Source: Convivina intestini
GTDB taxonomy: Bacteria; Bacillota; Bacilli; Lactobacillales; Lactobacillaceae
Assembly (NCBI RefSeq): GCF_003096575.1
Contig: NZ_QEKT01000009.1
Span: 1 to 64,000, forward strand
Direction of reading: 5' to 3'
DNA: 64,000 bases
Shown: in pieces, positions 18,227-27,830 of the stretch
Numbering within the stretch: position 1 is the first letter of the stretch
Layout: each line of letters opens with the position of its first letter
The notes under the pieces: model-generated
Seen by the model: the letters and a program-made list of their open reading frames with translations, nothing else
Told to the model about the DNA's origin: nothing
Database searches by the model: none
Made by a program: the position numbers and the translations under genes

Positions 18227-19249
18227 TTAATCATACTGCTTAGTTGGCAAAATATAGGCAATTATACCAGCAAAAATACCAAAGTAGTAAGTAATCAAAC
18301 GCCATAGCAGAATTACTAAAATCAAGGTAGCTGGGTTACTAACAAAGGGCGTAAAGAGTAACTTAAAACTCAGTTCAGCCCCACCAACACCACCAGGAAC
18401 GGGGAAGAGTGAAATCACCATGACAATCATAATGTTCATCGTCACAATTAACCACGGATTCACCTCAGGATAACCGAAGGCTCGAATCACAAAATAAGGA
18501 ATCATATAGAACACAACTAGCTGTAATATTGTCCAAAAAGTCGATTCTAACAAGGCCCGTTTATTTTTAATAACCCGGCGGGACTCAAAATGAAAATTAT
18601 TGATTTTCACTTCGATACTGTCAACAATTTTTTGATAGTGTTTCGGACTGGTAAAGTGACCAATCAAACGCGCCGTCAAATGAACCAATTTTAACGTAAA
18701 GGCCGGCCAAAACATTACCAGCAAAATCCCCACAATCACAATGGCATGAATAAAAATCGCAAAAGGAATAAATTCAGCAAAAGTGTGGTCAACATATTGG
18801 TAAATAAAATTATCAGCAGCACCGTAGGCGACGATAAAAAAAAGGACAACCACAATCTGGTAGACTAAAAATTTCATTAAAATAGTTGATAAAGCCCGCC
18901 CGGTTTCAATTTTAGCCTTGGCTAAAGCCAACAACTGGGCCGGCTGACCCCCACTCGCAAAGGGCGTTAATCCACTACCCAATAGGTTCATCAGCGGGAC
19001 CTTAATTAAAGTAGTCCAGTGAATATGTTCTTGATCCTTAGCATTCATTAAGGCCCGCGTGGCCATGGCCTCCAAGAGGATGGAAACCACCATCATGACT
19101 AATCCGGCAGCCAACCAGCGCCAATCTAAAACGCGTAAGGCCTCTTCGAGTTGTTTACCCTTCCCTTTTAGCTCTTGAACTAAATAATAAACCGTAATCG
19201 CCGTTAGTATGACTACGATACCAGCAGAAATCTGATTACGTTTTGACAT
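18227..19249 (-). CDS. Flippase-like membrane protein (UPF0104/LPG-synthase TM family)
   Basis: About 340 residues with about eight hydrophobic helices and the family motifs SGLTPFASGGQPAQ and SLFPVPGGVGGAE. Relatives are the membrane domain of MprF and the YbhN proteins, taken to move lipids across the membrane. Following two glycolipid glycosyltransferases and preceding ltaS, it may flip the glycolipid anchor of lipoteichoic acid. That job is inferred. The ATG at 19249 is six bases from AAGGAG; upstream in-frame ATGs lack correct spacing. Confidence 0.75.
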   Translation of the reverse strand: MSKRNQISAGIVVILTAITVYYLVQELKGKGKQLEEALRVLDWRWLAAGLVMMVVSILLEAMATRALMNAKDQEHIHWTTLIKVPLMNLLGSGLTPFASGGQPAQLLALAKAKIETGRALSTILMKFLVYQIVVVLFFIVAYGAADNFIYQYVDHTFAEFIPFAIFIHAIVIVGILLVMFWPAFTLKLVHLTARLIGHFTSPKHYQKIVDSIEVKINNFHFESRRVIKNKRALLESTFWTILQLVVFYMIPYFVIRAFGYPEVNPWLIVTMNIMIVMVISLFPVPGGVGGAELSFKLLFTPFVSNPATLILVILLWRLITYYFGIFAGIIAYILPTKQYD

Positions 19250-19274
19250 CATTTTCTCCTTGCTATTAGTCATA

Positions 19275-20282
19275 TTATTGACTAAGGACTTTATCATAAG
19301 TTTGGGCTAATTGCTGTCCAATGACTGCTAAATCGCGTGCTTGAGCGACTTGATAACCAGCCTCGGTTAAATCAGGAGCTTGCCCATTTAAGATAGCATC
19401 CATCTTGGTTTGAAATTCAGCGACGTCTTTGGCCTTGTAACAATTCTTTTGGTCCGTTAACCAAGGGTCATACACCGGAATATCTCGAATCAAAGTATTT
19501 TGCTTAGAGGCCAATGCCTCCAAAACAACAATCCCTTCGGTTTCTTCAAAAGAAGGATATAAGAATAAATCAGCCCCCTGATAGGCACCCAAAATAACAT
19601 CCCCCGTGATGTAACCAGCGAAAATCAGATTTTTTGGATGAGCACCCTCAACCACCCGTCGGACTTTGGCTGGAATCAACTTAGGATCAGTATAGCCAAA
19701 CCAGATAAAAGTAATATTCGGATTATTTTCCGCTAATTGAACAAAATCAAAAATTCCTTTACGTTCAAAAAACAAACCGACACTAATGACTGTTTTTTGA
19801 TCAGGGGTTAAATTAAAATGTTCTCGAAATTTAGCGACTTTATCACTAGATTGCGCATATTTAGCCAAATTAATCCCATTTGAAATTGGATAAATTGGCT
19901 GCGTTAAACCATAGCTGCGCAATAGACTTTTAGAATATGGCGTCGGCGTAATTAGCGCATCCCCCTGACGATATAATGAGACTAAATGATGCTTATAAAA
20001 AGGGGCAATCCAGTTGGAACCTACGAAAGAGTTACGAAAGTCCTCATAAGTTGAATGAGCGTGGTAAACCACTTTTTTACCCATTCGACGCGCCCGACGA
20101 ACCATATGCATACTGTTAACGCCATAAGTATTAATATGCAACACATCATAATCACTACAATGCGGATCAGTCGTAACCTCCACATTGGTATGCGATAAAG
20201 CTTCTTGTTGTAAACGCATCGCCCGGCCAATACCAGACTTAGAAATCAATTTTTGGTTTTCAAAATATAAAAGTACTTTCAA
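19275..20282 (-). CDS. Family 4 glycosyltransferase, second glycolipid sugar (LafB/CpoA-like)
   Basis: A GT-B enzyme of about 335 residues starting LKVLLYFENQKLISKSGIGRA. The donor-site EX7E motif is in FEETEGIVVLEAL. A TTG start at 20282, eight bases after GGAG and one base after the stop of the preceding gene, fits better than the upstream ATG, which would lie in the neighbour. By order and sequence style it resembles LafB/CpoA, which adds the second hexose to monoglucosyl-diacylglycerol. Confidence 0.75.
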   Translation of the reverse strand: MKVLLYFENQKLISKSGIGRAMRLQQEALSHTNVEVTTDPHCSDYDVLHINTYGVNSMHMVRRARRMGKKVVYHAHSTYEDFRNSFVGSNWIAPFYKHHLVSLYRQGDALITPTPYSKSLLRSYGLTQPIYPISNGINLAKYAQSSDKVAKFREHFNLTPDQKTVISVGLFFERKGIFDFVQLAENNPNITFIWFGYTDPKLIPAKVRRVVEGAHPKNLIFAGYITGDVILGAYQGADLFLYPSFEETEGIVVLEALASKQNTLIRDIPVYDPWLTDQKNCYKAKDVAEFQTKMDAILNGQAPDLTEAGYQVAQARDLAVIGQQLAQTYDKVLSQ

Positions 20283-20283
20283 G

Positions 20284-21525
20284 TTAGTTTCTCCGGAAGG
20301 GATTGCGCAAAATTCGCTTAATGTAGCCAATCTCTTCGTCATTCAAATATTCTTCTTTATCTTCATCAGAAGTTTGCGTTGAGCGATAATTTTCCAACAC
20401 TTCTTGATAAAAGTTAACGACCCGGGTAGCAAAGGTATTCGCATCGACGTTATACATTTTTTCTTTACGAATTTGACTATCAGCAGCTGTTTGAGGATTG
20501 TTTAAGTAAAATTCAATTCCTTGTAAAAACTCATCATAGTCATCAACTAAAGTCCCAATCGCCGGACTATCCACCAAATTATCTAAGTAAGGTGAATGAA
20601 TGGCTACAAAGGGACGATCAGCCGCCATGGCCTCAATAAAGGTCAAGCCTTGGGTCTCAGAATCAGAAGAGCTGACAAAAACATTGGCCATCCGGTAGTA
20701 ATCATAAACTTCATCATGCCCTACCATACCGGCAAAGGTAATGTGATCTTGCAAATCTAAATCATCGACCTGTTCTTCTAAAGTTTTACGGGCTGGTCCA
20801 TCGCCAGCAATCACTAACTGGGCATCTGGATAAGACTGCAATAGCTCAGAAAAAGCCGAAATTGTCATGGTAATATTTTTTTCAGGTGCTAATCGTCCCA
20901 ATGACAATACCACTGGCTGTTCGGGCGTAAACCCGTATTTGGCACGCAAATCGACCTGATCCTCTTTCACGTCTGGTAAGGCAACCCCAGTCGGAATAAC
21001 TGGAATTGGAATATCAGTCACGCCATAACGAATCAAAGTATCCCGGACTAATTGCGAAGGCGCAACCACCCCAGACATTCCCTTCAAATAGGCCTTTACC
21101 AAAGGACCAACCCCACTAGGCTTTAGCAACATGCCCCGGGCAAAGTAATTCGTGTAATCTTCATACATCGTATGATACGTATGTACCACTGGTATTTTCA
21201 ATCGACGAGCAACAAATTTACCCATCAAACCCAAAGAAAATTCTGTTTGTGTATGAATAATATCTAGGTTTAATTCTTTACCAATTTCAACAGTTTGAAT
21301 CAAACCTCGAAAGGTAACACGACGGTCTTTATAACCGAAGTATGGCATACTAGAAAAGCGATACACATGCGTTTCATCCGCATCCTTAGCAATTTTAGGG
21401 TCAGTAGCGGTAAAAATATATACCTCATGACCTTGCGCCTCTAAGGCATCTTTTAGTGTTTGAATGGAAGTGACAACCCCACTTACCTGTGGTAGATAGG
21501 TGTCGGTAAATATTCCTATTTTCAT
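20284..21525 (-). CDS. Family 4 glycosyltransferase, monoglucosyl-diacylglycerol synthase-like (LafA)
   Basis: A 413-residue GT-B enzyme beginning KIGIFTDTYLPQVSGVVTSI, the usual start of the LafA/alpha-monoglucosyldiacylglycerol synthase group. It contains HTYHTMYEDY and an EX7E donor motif (SETQGLTFIEAM). It would add glucose to diacylglycerol at the cytoplasmic membrane face, the first step of the lipoteichoic acid anchor. The frame extends 32 codons upstream, but the ATG at 21525 behind GGGGTT starts the conserved sequence. The C-terminal extension is acidic. Confidence 0.82.
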   Translation of the reverse strand: MKIGIFTDTYLPQVSGVVTSIQTLKDALEAQGHEVYIFTATDPKIAKDADETHVYRFSSMPYFGYKDRRVTFRGLIQTVEIGKELNLDIIHTQTEFSLGLMGKFVARRLKIPVVHTYHTMYEDYTNYFARGMLLKPSGVGPLVKAYLKGMSGVVAPSQLVRDTLIRYGVTDIPIPVIPTGVALPDVKEDQVDLRAKYGFTPEQPVVLSLGRLAPEKNITMTISAFSELLQSYPDAQLVIAGDGPARKTLEEQVDDLDLQDHITFAGMVGHDEVYDYYRMANVFVSSSDSETQGLTFIEAMAADRPFVAIHSPYLDNLVDSPAIGTLVDDYDEFLQGIEFYLNNPQTAADSQIRKEKMYNVDANTFATRVVNFYQEVLENYRSTQTSDEDKEEYLNDEEIGYIKRILRNPFRRN

Positions 21526-21603
21526 AATTAACCCCAATATTTGAATCAGATTAAGTGACGGCAGTAATGCTAGTATATCATTATTAAAAAACCATTCCAA
21601 TGT

Positions 21604-21640
21604 AAAAAGCGCTTCCGTCAATACGACTGGAGCGCTTTTT
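21604..21640 (-). terminator. Terminator of the ABC exporter operon
   Basis: Long arms around AAAAAGCGCT and AGCGCTTTTT, five bases beyond the stop of the second exporter gene. The other strand also has a T run, so it may also serve as a barrier for the upstream region of lafA. Confidence 0.7.
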
Positions 21641-21644
21641 AGTC

Positions 21645-23426
21645 TTATTCAAAGACCATCTGATTATGATACAAATCGGCATAAAAACCATGTTCAGCCA
21701 ATAATTGATCATGGGTTCCCTGCTCAATAACCCGGCCATCTTTTAAGACCACAATTTTATCAGCACCTAGAATTGTTTTTAAACGGTGGGCAATCACAAA
21801 ACTAGTCCTGCCGGCAATCACATTATTCATCGCTTCTTGAATTTTTGTTTCCGTCACAGTATCCACATTGGAAGTGGCTTCATCCAAAATTAAGAAATCG
21901 GGATTGGTTAGAATTGTCCGCGCAATCGATAATAATTGCTTTTGTCCCGTTGAGAAAACCGAGTTTTCATCACTAACCCGCGTCTGATAACCCTCTGGTA
22001 GGGACATAATAAATTCATGAATATTAGCCTGCTTAGCGGCCGCAATCATTTCTTCGTCAGTCGCACTTGGCTTACCAAATTTAATATTTTCGGCAATCGA
22101 ACGACTAAAAATCACTGATTCTTGTAAAACAATGCCAACCTGATCTCTGAGAGATTTTAAATCAACCTCACGAATATCGGTCCCATCAAAGGTTATCTGC
22201 CCGCTATTAACATCATAAAAGCGATTTAACAAGTTCATCACTGTCGTTTTACCAGAACCAGTTGGCCCAACTAAAGCCACCATCTGGCCCTTTTGAACAT
22301 CAATTGATACATCGTGCAAGATTTCTTGTTGAGCATTGTAACCAAAACGAACTTGATCTAACTGTACGCTATTTTTTAAAGACGGCAAAACCGTACCACG
22401 GGCTTGATCAACTTCTTCCGGTTCAGCTTTTACCTTAGTTAAACGACCCGCACCAGTAATGGCCAACTGTAACATATTATAGATTGAAGTCAATTGGCTA
22501 ATGGGCTGATAGTACTGTTGGGAATAATTAACGAAAACAACCACTAAGCCTAAGCCAGCCGCTTTATTCATGCCACTATGCAAGACTAACCAGGAACCAA
22601 AGAAAATGACAATCGCCAAGTTTAGTAAAGATAAGCCTTGCATCAAAGGCATGAGCATTCCGGAATAAACCTGACCTTTATAGGTCTCTTCTTTAACTTT
22701 TTCATTAAATGGATCAAAATTACGAATTGATTCTTGTTGCAGGCCTTCGGTAATGATAATTTTCTCACCGTTAACCTGCTCGTTAATGTAGCCATTCATC
22801 CGACTAATTGCTTGCTGTTGATGGGTAATGTGATAACGAGCCCGGCGAATGATAACTAAAGCCACTAAAATCGCTACCGGTGTCAATGCCATGGTTACCC
22901 AGGCCATGGTGGCACTTTGTTCAAACATCATCCAGATGACACCTAAGAACAACAGCCCCTGAGAAACCACCTGAAAAATCGCCTGATTCATGGCATTAAA
23001 AATATTATCTAAGTCCGAAGTAAATAATGAAAGAATTTTACCGTCTTGATGCGTGTCAAAATAACGAATCGTCATTTTTTGCAACTTAGAAAAAAGACTG
23101 ACGCGCATTTCCCCAGTTGACTTAGCACTAATCCGACTGGTAATTAACCCCGAGGCCACCAAACCGATTTCCGTTAAACCATAAAAGAAGACCATGGCCC
23201 ACAGAGCATTATAAAAGCTATTCATACTAGCCTGATGATGCGTCATTGGGTTCAAATACTCACCCAAATAGGTCGCCAAAGCGGTAATGGCCTGGCCGAG
23301 ATACACCGGTGCTTTGATTTGGGCATAAGTTCCCACCAAAACCGCAATGATAGCAAATAATAGGCCTCGCCAATAGCGTTTTAAATAATTATAAAAATAG
23401 GCAACTGCTTGCGTAAATTCACGCAT
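21645..23426 (-). CDS. Heterodimeric ABC exporter subunit, canonical ATPase site
   Basis: A half-transporter of 593 residues: six N-terminal transmembrane helices (about 15-310) and a C-terminal nucleotide-binding domain. Walker A is GPTGSGKTTVMN, Walker B LILDEATSNVDT with the catalytic Glu, and the H-loop is VIAHRL. The signature is altered to FSTGQ from LSGGQ. It pairs with the upstream gene, two bases away, like LmrCD or BmrCD multidrug exporters. The substrate is unknown. Confidence 0.88.
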   Translation of the reverse strand: MREFTQAVAYFYNYLKRYWRGLLFAIIAVLVGTYAQIKAPVYLGQAITALATYLGEYLNPMTHHQASMNSFYNALWAMVFFYGLTEIGLVASGLITSRISAKSTGEMRVSLFSKLQKMTIRYFDTHQDGKILSLFTSDLDNIFNAMNQAIFQVVSQGLLFLGVIWMMFEQSATMAWVTMALTPVAILVALVIIRRARYHITHQQQAISRMNGYINEQVNGEKIIITEGLQQESIRNFDPFNEKVKEETYKGQVYSGMLMPLMQGLSLLNLAIVIFFGSWLVLHSGMNKAAGLGLVVVFVNYSQQYYQPISQLTSIYNMLQLAITGAGRLTKVKAEPEEVDQARGTVLPSLKNSVQLDQVRFGYNAQQEILHDVSIDVQKGQMVALVGPTGSGKTTVMNLLNRFYDVNSGQITFDGTDIREVDLKSLRDQVGIVLQESVIFSRSIAENIKFGKPSATDEEMIAAAKQANIHEFIMSLPEGYQTRVSDENSVFSTGQKQLLSIARTILTNPDFLILDEATSNVDTVTETKIQEAMNNVIAGRTSFVIAHRLKTILGADKIVVLKDGRVIEQGTHDQLLAEHGFYADLYHNQMVFE

Positions 23427-23428
23427 TG

Positions 23429-25144
23429 TTAGTCCTCCTTTGCCTTTTGAGTTTCATAAATTTCACGGTAAATTGGTGAGGAATTTAGTAGTTCATGATG
23501 ATTACCAACGGCCACTAGTTGACCTTGATCTAAGACTAAAATTCGATCAGCATGAATAACCGAACTAATTTTTTCGGCAATAATTAGCGTTGTAGTCCCC
23601 TGTAAATCACGATTTAAAGCTTCTTGTACTAATTTTTCACTGCGGGCATCCAGAGCAGAAGTTGAATCATCTAAGATTAAGACCTTGGGTTTGCCAATCA
23701 CCCCTCGAGCAATTGACAAACGTTGCTTTTGCCCACCTGAAAAATTGGAAGAGCGTTCATCAACTTCATGATTAAAACCATCTTCATAACGATCGATAAA
23801 TTCAGCCGCTTGAGCAATCGTGGCCGCCCGTTTCATATCATCGGTATTAGCTTGCGGATTACCATGCCGCAGATTATCGGCAATTGACCCCGAGAATAGA
23901 ATCGCTTTTTGTAACACCAAGGATACGGCTTGCCGTAAGGAACGCTCATTAACCTGTTTTAAATCAATATTACCAACCGCTACCTCTCCTTGTGTCGGGT
24001 CATATAAACGAGGTATCAACTGCGCCAAAGTCGTTTTACCGGAACCAGTCGCACCGACAATTCCGACCATTTCACCGGCCTTGATATCAAAAGAAATATC
24101 CTTTAAGGCCGGTTGGTCATCACCCGGGTAAGTAAAACTTACATGTTTAAAACTAACATCCCCAGTTAGCATTTCTTCCGGTGCCTTAGCGTCATAGACA
24201 ATATCAGGTTCAGTCGACAAAACCGCTTGAATTCGCCCTAAAGAAACAAAACCACGTGAAGCAAAAGTTGAAACCATCCCACCAATCATAATGGCAAACA
24301 AAATTTGCATTACATAGGAAATAAAGGGCGTAATCGCCGCTAAATTATCTGGGTGGCCCACAATATCCTGTCCGACTAACAACAAGGCTGTTCCAATCGC
24401 CAAATACGAAATCACCATAAAAATTGGAAACAAGAAGTTAAATAGATAGCCAATTTTAATATTGACATCTACTAAGTCATCGGTATTATTTGAAAAACGT
24501 TCAATTTCACTGGCTTCTTGGTTAAATGACTTGACTACTCGAACCCCTTGTAGATTTTCTTTGGCCAAGGTATTATTCAAATCAATTAAATTTTGTATTT
24601 TAAAGAAATATTTCCCCATCTGCTTAAAGATTCCCTGCGAGGATAGTAAGATAGCAGCAATCATTAAGACCACAATCCACCACAAACTAGGAATGGTGAC
24701 AATGGCCAAAATCACCGCACCCACAAATAAGATGGGAATCCGCAACAAAGATTGCAATAGGGTCATAATTAGCTGTTGTACCTGATTGACATCATTAGTC
24801 ATCCGGACCACTAAGTTTCCGGCCGAAAAAGTTTCAATATTACCAAAAGAAAAAGTTTGGATTTTACGATATTGTTCCGCCCGAATGTCAGCCGCAATTG
24901 ACTGAGACACCTTAGCGGCCAGAACGGTATTAAGGACGCCGGCAACAATGCCAATTACCGCCAATCCCACCAATTGAATTCCATATTCGATCACTTGATT
25001 TTGATTATCAGCAATAATCGCTGAAATCATTTTTTGAAGTAGGTGCGGCTGCCAAAGTGAAGCTGCCGCCATAATCATTACTGCTAAGACAGTAAAAAAT
25101 ATTTCAAGGCGATACTTTTTAGCATGCCCAAGTAGAATTTGCAT
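23429..25144 (-). CDS. Heterodimeric ABC exporter subunit, degenerate ATPase site
   Basis: The partner half-transporter, 571 residues with six helices and an ATPase domain. Walker A GATGSGKTTLAQ and signature FSGGQ are intact. The catalytic Glu after Walker B is Asp (LILDDSTSALD), and the H-loop His is replaced (IIAEKIS). This is the usual division of labour in heterodimeric exporters: one site binds without efficient hydrolysis. Start behind GGAAGGGG. Confidence 0.88.
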   Translation of the reverse strand: MQILLGHAKKYRLEIFFTVLAVMIMAAASLWQPHLLQKMISAIIADNQNQVIEYGIQLVGLAVIGIVAGVLNTVLAAKVSQSIAADIRAEQYRKIQTFSFGNIETFSAGNLVVRMTNDVNQVQQLIMTLLQSLLRIPILFVGAVILAIVTIPSLWWIVVLMIAAILLSSQGIFKQMGKYFFKIQNLIDLNNTLAKENLQGVRVVKSFNQEASEIERFSNNTDDLVDVNIKIGYLFNFLFPIFMVISYLAIGTALLLVGQDIVGHPDNLAAITPFISYVMQILFAIMIGGMVSTFASRGFVSLGRIQAVLSTEPDIVYDAKAPEEMLTGDVSFKHVSFTYPGDDQPALKDISFDIKAGEMVGIVGATGSGKTTLAQLIPRLYDPTQGEVAVGNIDLKQVNERSLRQAVSLVLQKAILFSGSIADNLRHGNPQANTDDMKRAATIAQAAEFIDRYEDGFNHEVDERSSNFSGGQKQRLSIARGVIGKPKVLILDDSTSALDARSEKLVQEALNRDLQGTTTLIIAEKISSVIHADRILVLDQGQLVAVGNHHELLNSSPIYREIYETQKAKED

Positions 25145-25236
25145 AATAATCCCCTTCCAGCGAACTGGAATTATTTTCCAGTCAGAGTAGCCATAATCTT
25201 AACACAATCAAACTTAACCCGCTCAACTTTACTAAA

Positions 25237-25257
25237 AAAGAGGCCAAAGGCCTCTTT
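25237..25257 (-). terminator. yajC terminator
   Basis: A perfect 9-bp stem AAAGAGGCC/GGCCTCTTT with loop AAA, then T residues on the minus strand. Confidence 0.85.
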
Positions 25258-25270
25258 AAACAATCAATCA

Positions 25271-25642
25271 TTACTTTTCAGATTCAGTCTGAGTCGCAGT
25301 GCTTTGTGAATCAGTGGTTGATTCGCTGACTTCCTTAGGAGCAGTTGAATCATCAGTAGCCGCTGCTGGTGCAGCTTGAGTGGTTTCAACAGCCTTAACC
25401 GTGCGAATAGCTGTCAAATCAAAAGTTAAAATCACACCCTCGGCGTTTAAATCAACCGTTTGCTTTTCAGTATCAACACTTTCAACTACGGCATGCATCC
25501 CACCGATAGTCACCACGTGAGCCCCGCTCTTCAAGTTATTCTTCATTTCTTCTTGACGAGCCCGTTGCTTCTTTTGATTCCGTGACATGAAAAACAACAT
25601 GGCAATAATCAAAACTAGGGGCAAAATTAAACTAGTTGACAT
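25271..25642 (-). CDS. yajC: Preprotein translocase accessory subunit YajC
   Basis: A single N-terminal membrane helix and the signature FFMSRNQKKQRARQEEMKNNLKSG..VVTIGGMH identify YajC, a partner of SecDF-YidC at the translocon. The 123-residue protein ends in an acidic, Ser/Thr/Gln-rich tail of about 35 residues. It follows tgt, the usual order in Firmicutes. Confidence 0.9.
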   Translation of the reverse strand: MSTSLILPLVLIIAMLFFMSRNQKKQRARQEEMKNNLKSGAHVVTIGGMHAVVESVDTEKQTVDLNAEGVILTFDLTAIRTVKAVETTQAAPAAATDDSTAPKEVSESTTDSQSTATQTESEK

Positions 25643-25688
25643 AAATAAAACACTTCCTTATTTTTCTTAACAACAATTATAACAAACT

Positions 25689-26906
25689 TTAGAATAGACG
25701 GGCATTTGGTTTATTGTAACCATACTCTTCCATCACTTGTTCACGGAATTCTAATAATTCATCATTTTCAATTGCCCGTCGCATATCTTCCATAAACTGC
25801 AATAAGAAGCGCAAATTGTGGGCCGAAGCAATCTGAGCGCCCAATAATTCATGGGCATTAAATAAATGATGTAGATAGGACCGTGTTAAAGTCTGGAAAG
25901 GATTGTAACCCGGAATATCATACTGGGCTAAATTGCCAAATTGATTGGTACGGATGGCATTATCAGAGTAGTAGGATAAATCAGCATCAATTGGCGTAAA
26001 GTCATTTTTATACTTAGAATTGCGAATCACTACCCGACCATGGCGGGTCATTAAGGTCCCTTTACGGCCAATTCGAGTTGGTAGGACACAATCAAACATA
26101 TCAATTCCACGCATAACACTATCAATCAAAGAGTCCGGTGCGGCCACGCCCATCAAGTAACGCGGTTTATCTTCTGGTAAAAGTGGCATAGTAAAATCAA
26201 GCACTCGGTTCATTTCCGTCTTAGATTCTCCGACTGAAAGACCCCCAACGGCATACCCAGGTAAATCCATTTTAACTAATTCTTGCGCTGATTCAGTTCG
26301 TAAAGCCCGAAAGCCAGCCCCCTGTACAATCCCAAACAAGGCCTGACTATCCGTTTTTTTATGGTACTGCTGAGCCCGGTCCGCCCAACGCAAGGATCGC
26401 TGCATCGATTCCTTCACATAATCATAGGGTTCAAAATATGGAATGGCTTCATCTAATTGCATCATCACATCCGAACCTAGATTATTTTGGATTCGCATGG
26501 CCACTTCAGGCGACAAGAACATTCGATCCCCATTCACGTGGTTTTGGAAGGTAACCCCTTCTTCTTTTAATTTACGAGCATCCGACAAGGAGAATACTTG
26601 AAAACCACCCGAATCAGTCAAAATTGCCTGATCCCAACCCATATATTTGTGCAATCCGCCGGCTTCAGCGATTAATTCATCTCCTGGTCGCACCCAGAGA
26701 TGATAAGTATTACTCAAAATAAATTGAGAACCAATTTCTTTTAAGGTCCGGGCATCAACACCCTTAACTGCCCCCTGGGTCCCGACTGGCATAAACATTG
26801 GCGTTTCAAAAACACCATGAGGTGTATGAATCCGGCCACGACGAGCACCCGTGTGCTTTTCAGTATGTAAATGCTCATACCAAACCGCTGGTTTTTGATT
26901 TGTCAT
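25689..26906 (-). CDS. tgt: tRNA-guanine(34) transglycosylase lacking the zinc cysteines
   Basis: Tgt exchanges guanine-34 for preQ1 in GUN-anticodon tRNAs. Catalytic segments are intact: [12 protein letters not shown] (general base Asp), [10 protein letters not shown], and FDCVLPTR (nucleophilic Asp). At 405 residues it is longer than the usual ~380. Where family members carry the zinc motif CxCxxC just before SRAYLHHL, this protein has an insert of about 20 residues with no Cys (after [14 protein letters not shown], before TRSYLHHL). The fourth ligand, the His in SAHNLRF, remains. It may be a zinc-independent variant. Confidence 0.92.
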   Translation of the reverse strand: MTNQKPAVWYEHLHTEKHTGARRGRIHTPHGVFETPMFMPVGTQGAVKGVDARTLKEIGSQFILSNTYHLWVRPGDELIAEAGGLHKYMGWDQAILTDSGGFQVFSLSDARKLKEEGVTFQNHVNGDRMFLSPEVAMRIQNNLGSDVMMQLDEAIPYFEPYDYVKESMQRSLRWADRAQQYHKKTDSQALFGIVQGAGFRALRTESAQELVKMDLPGYAVGGLSVGESKTEMNRVLDFTMPLLPEDKPRYLMGVAAPDSLIDSVMRGIDMFDCVLPTRIGRKGTLMTRHGRVVIRNSKYKNDFTPIDADLSYYSDNAIRTNQFGNLAQYDIPGYNPFQTLTRSYLHHLFNAHELLGAQIASAHNLRFLLQFMEDMRRAIENDELLEFREQVMEEYGYNKPNARLF

Positions 26907-27039
26907 AGTAACTCCATATTTTCTGTTTAAAACACTCTTAGTAGTATAACATGCTCCTAAATACCTACGATTAACGTTCCCATACCCGTCCCTAATTTTG
27001 ATAAGATGAAAGAAAAATAATAGACAGAGGCATTAATTC

Positions 27040-27534
27040 ATGGAAGAAAATTATATCGCCCGGATGCGGGCCAAAGTTGGGCATGAAGGCATGATTTTTG
27101 TATCAGCTTTTGGGGTTCTTTGGAATCCAGAGCACACTGCTATCTTACTAGAAAAACGTTGGGATTCCGATCACGGTTGGGGCTTTCCTGGCGGTTACCT
27201 AGAATATGGCGATTCGCCCATGCAGGCCGTCGTACGTGAGTTTAAAGAAGAAACCAATTTGGACGTCGAAGTTGTCCGAATGTTAGGATTATCCACTAAT
27301 ATTACTGAAAAAAATTCCTGGGGAGATGCCCAGGAAACCATCGGGATTGGTTTTGAAGTCCGCCAAGTTGGTGGTTCTTTACAAAAAGATGGCACTGAAA
27401 CCTTAGATTTACAATTCGTACCGGTAAATCCGGAGCCAGTTATGTTTGTCCCGCAAGCCCAAGCAACCCTACACCGGATCTTAACCGAGAGTGAACACTC
27501 TGAACGCCCTTGGTTACGCGAAAATGGACAATAA
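27040..27534 (+). CDS. Nudix hydrolase
   Basis: A 164-residue protein with a Nudix box, GGYLEYGDSPMQAVVREFKE followed by ETNLDV. The consensus GX5EX7REUXEEXGU is met except that the first Glu is Asp and the last Gly is Asn, both tolerated. These enzymes hydrolyse nucleoside diphosphates linked to another group. The substrate cannot be told. Monocistronic and divergent from tgt. Confidence 0.85.
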   Translation: MEENYIARMRAKVGHEGMIFVSAFGVLWNPEHTAILLEKRWDSDHGWGFPGGYLEYGDSPMQAVVREFKEETNLDVEVVRMLGLSTNITEKNSWGDAQETIGIGFEVRQVGGSLQKDGTETLDLQFVPVNPEPVMFVPQAQATLHRILTESEHSERPWLRENGQ

Positions 27535-27536
27535 AA

Positions 27537-27703
27537 AAGCACCCAGAGTTGGGTGCTTATCGCCATTGGACTTACATTATAACTACGATAATAAGTAGAA
27601 TTTTGGAGTGTTGTAAATCTTTGTTACTGTCCTGATAAAAAACAGTCCTGTAGTCAAAAGCCAATCTAATGCTCCGTAGACCCGTAATACAATACGAGTT
27701 GGT
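27537..27703 (-). ncRNA. Candidate stand-alone structured small RNA
   Basis: A gene-free stretch with its own minus-strand promoter and a terminator. A 7-bp hairpin near the 5' end pairs ACTCGTA with TACGGGT (27693-27699 with 27680-27686). The central part closes on itself by ATTGG/CCAAT (27661-27665 with 27565-27569) and GACTAC/GTAGTT (27650-27655 with 27581-27586), with an inner ACTGT/ACAGT hairpin. The 3' end is a strong GC-rich stem (27537-27558) followed by T6. About 167 nt. Size would suit 6S RNA, but I see no diagnostic match. Confidence 0.5.
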
Positions 27704-27709
27704 AAAAAA

Positions 27710-27738
27710 ATTGTATCATGTTTTATTGGCCTATTCTA
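27710..27738 (-). promoter_or_regulatory. Extended -10 promoter of the candidate small RNA
   Basis: On the minus strand TGA-TACAAT (extended -10, hexamer at 27710-27715) lies 17 bp from a weak -35 TAGAAT (27733-27738). No gene follows in this direction before the terminator at 27537. Confidence 0.5.
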
Positions 27739-27830
27739 AATCTGCTACTAAAAATAAAAAAACTGCAATCAAAATGTAACAATTGTTATCGTATTTTCAC
27801 CTAATTGCGCGCACTTAGTGGATGTGGGTT

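Noticed and set aside
27537-27703. tmRNA, SRP RNA or RNase P RNA
   Set aside because: Too short for tmRNA or RNase P, and the conserved SRP tetraloop region is not seen; 6S could not be confirmed.
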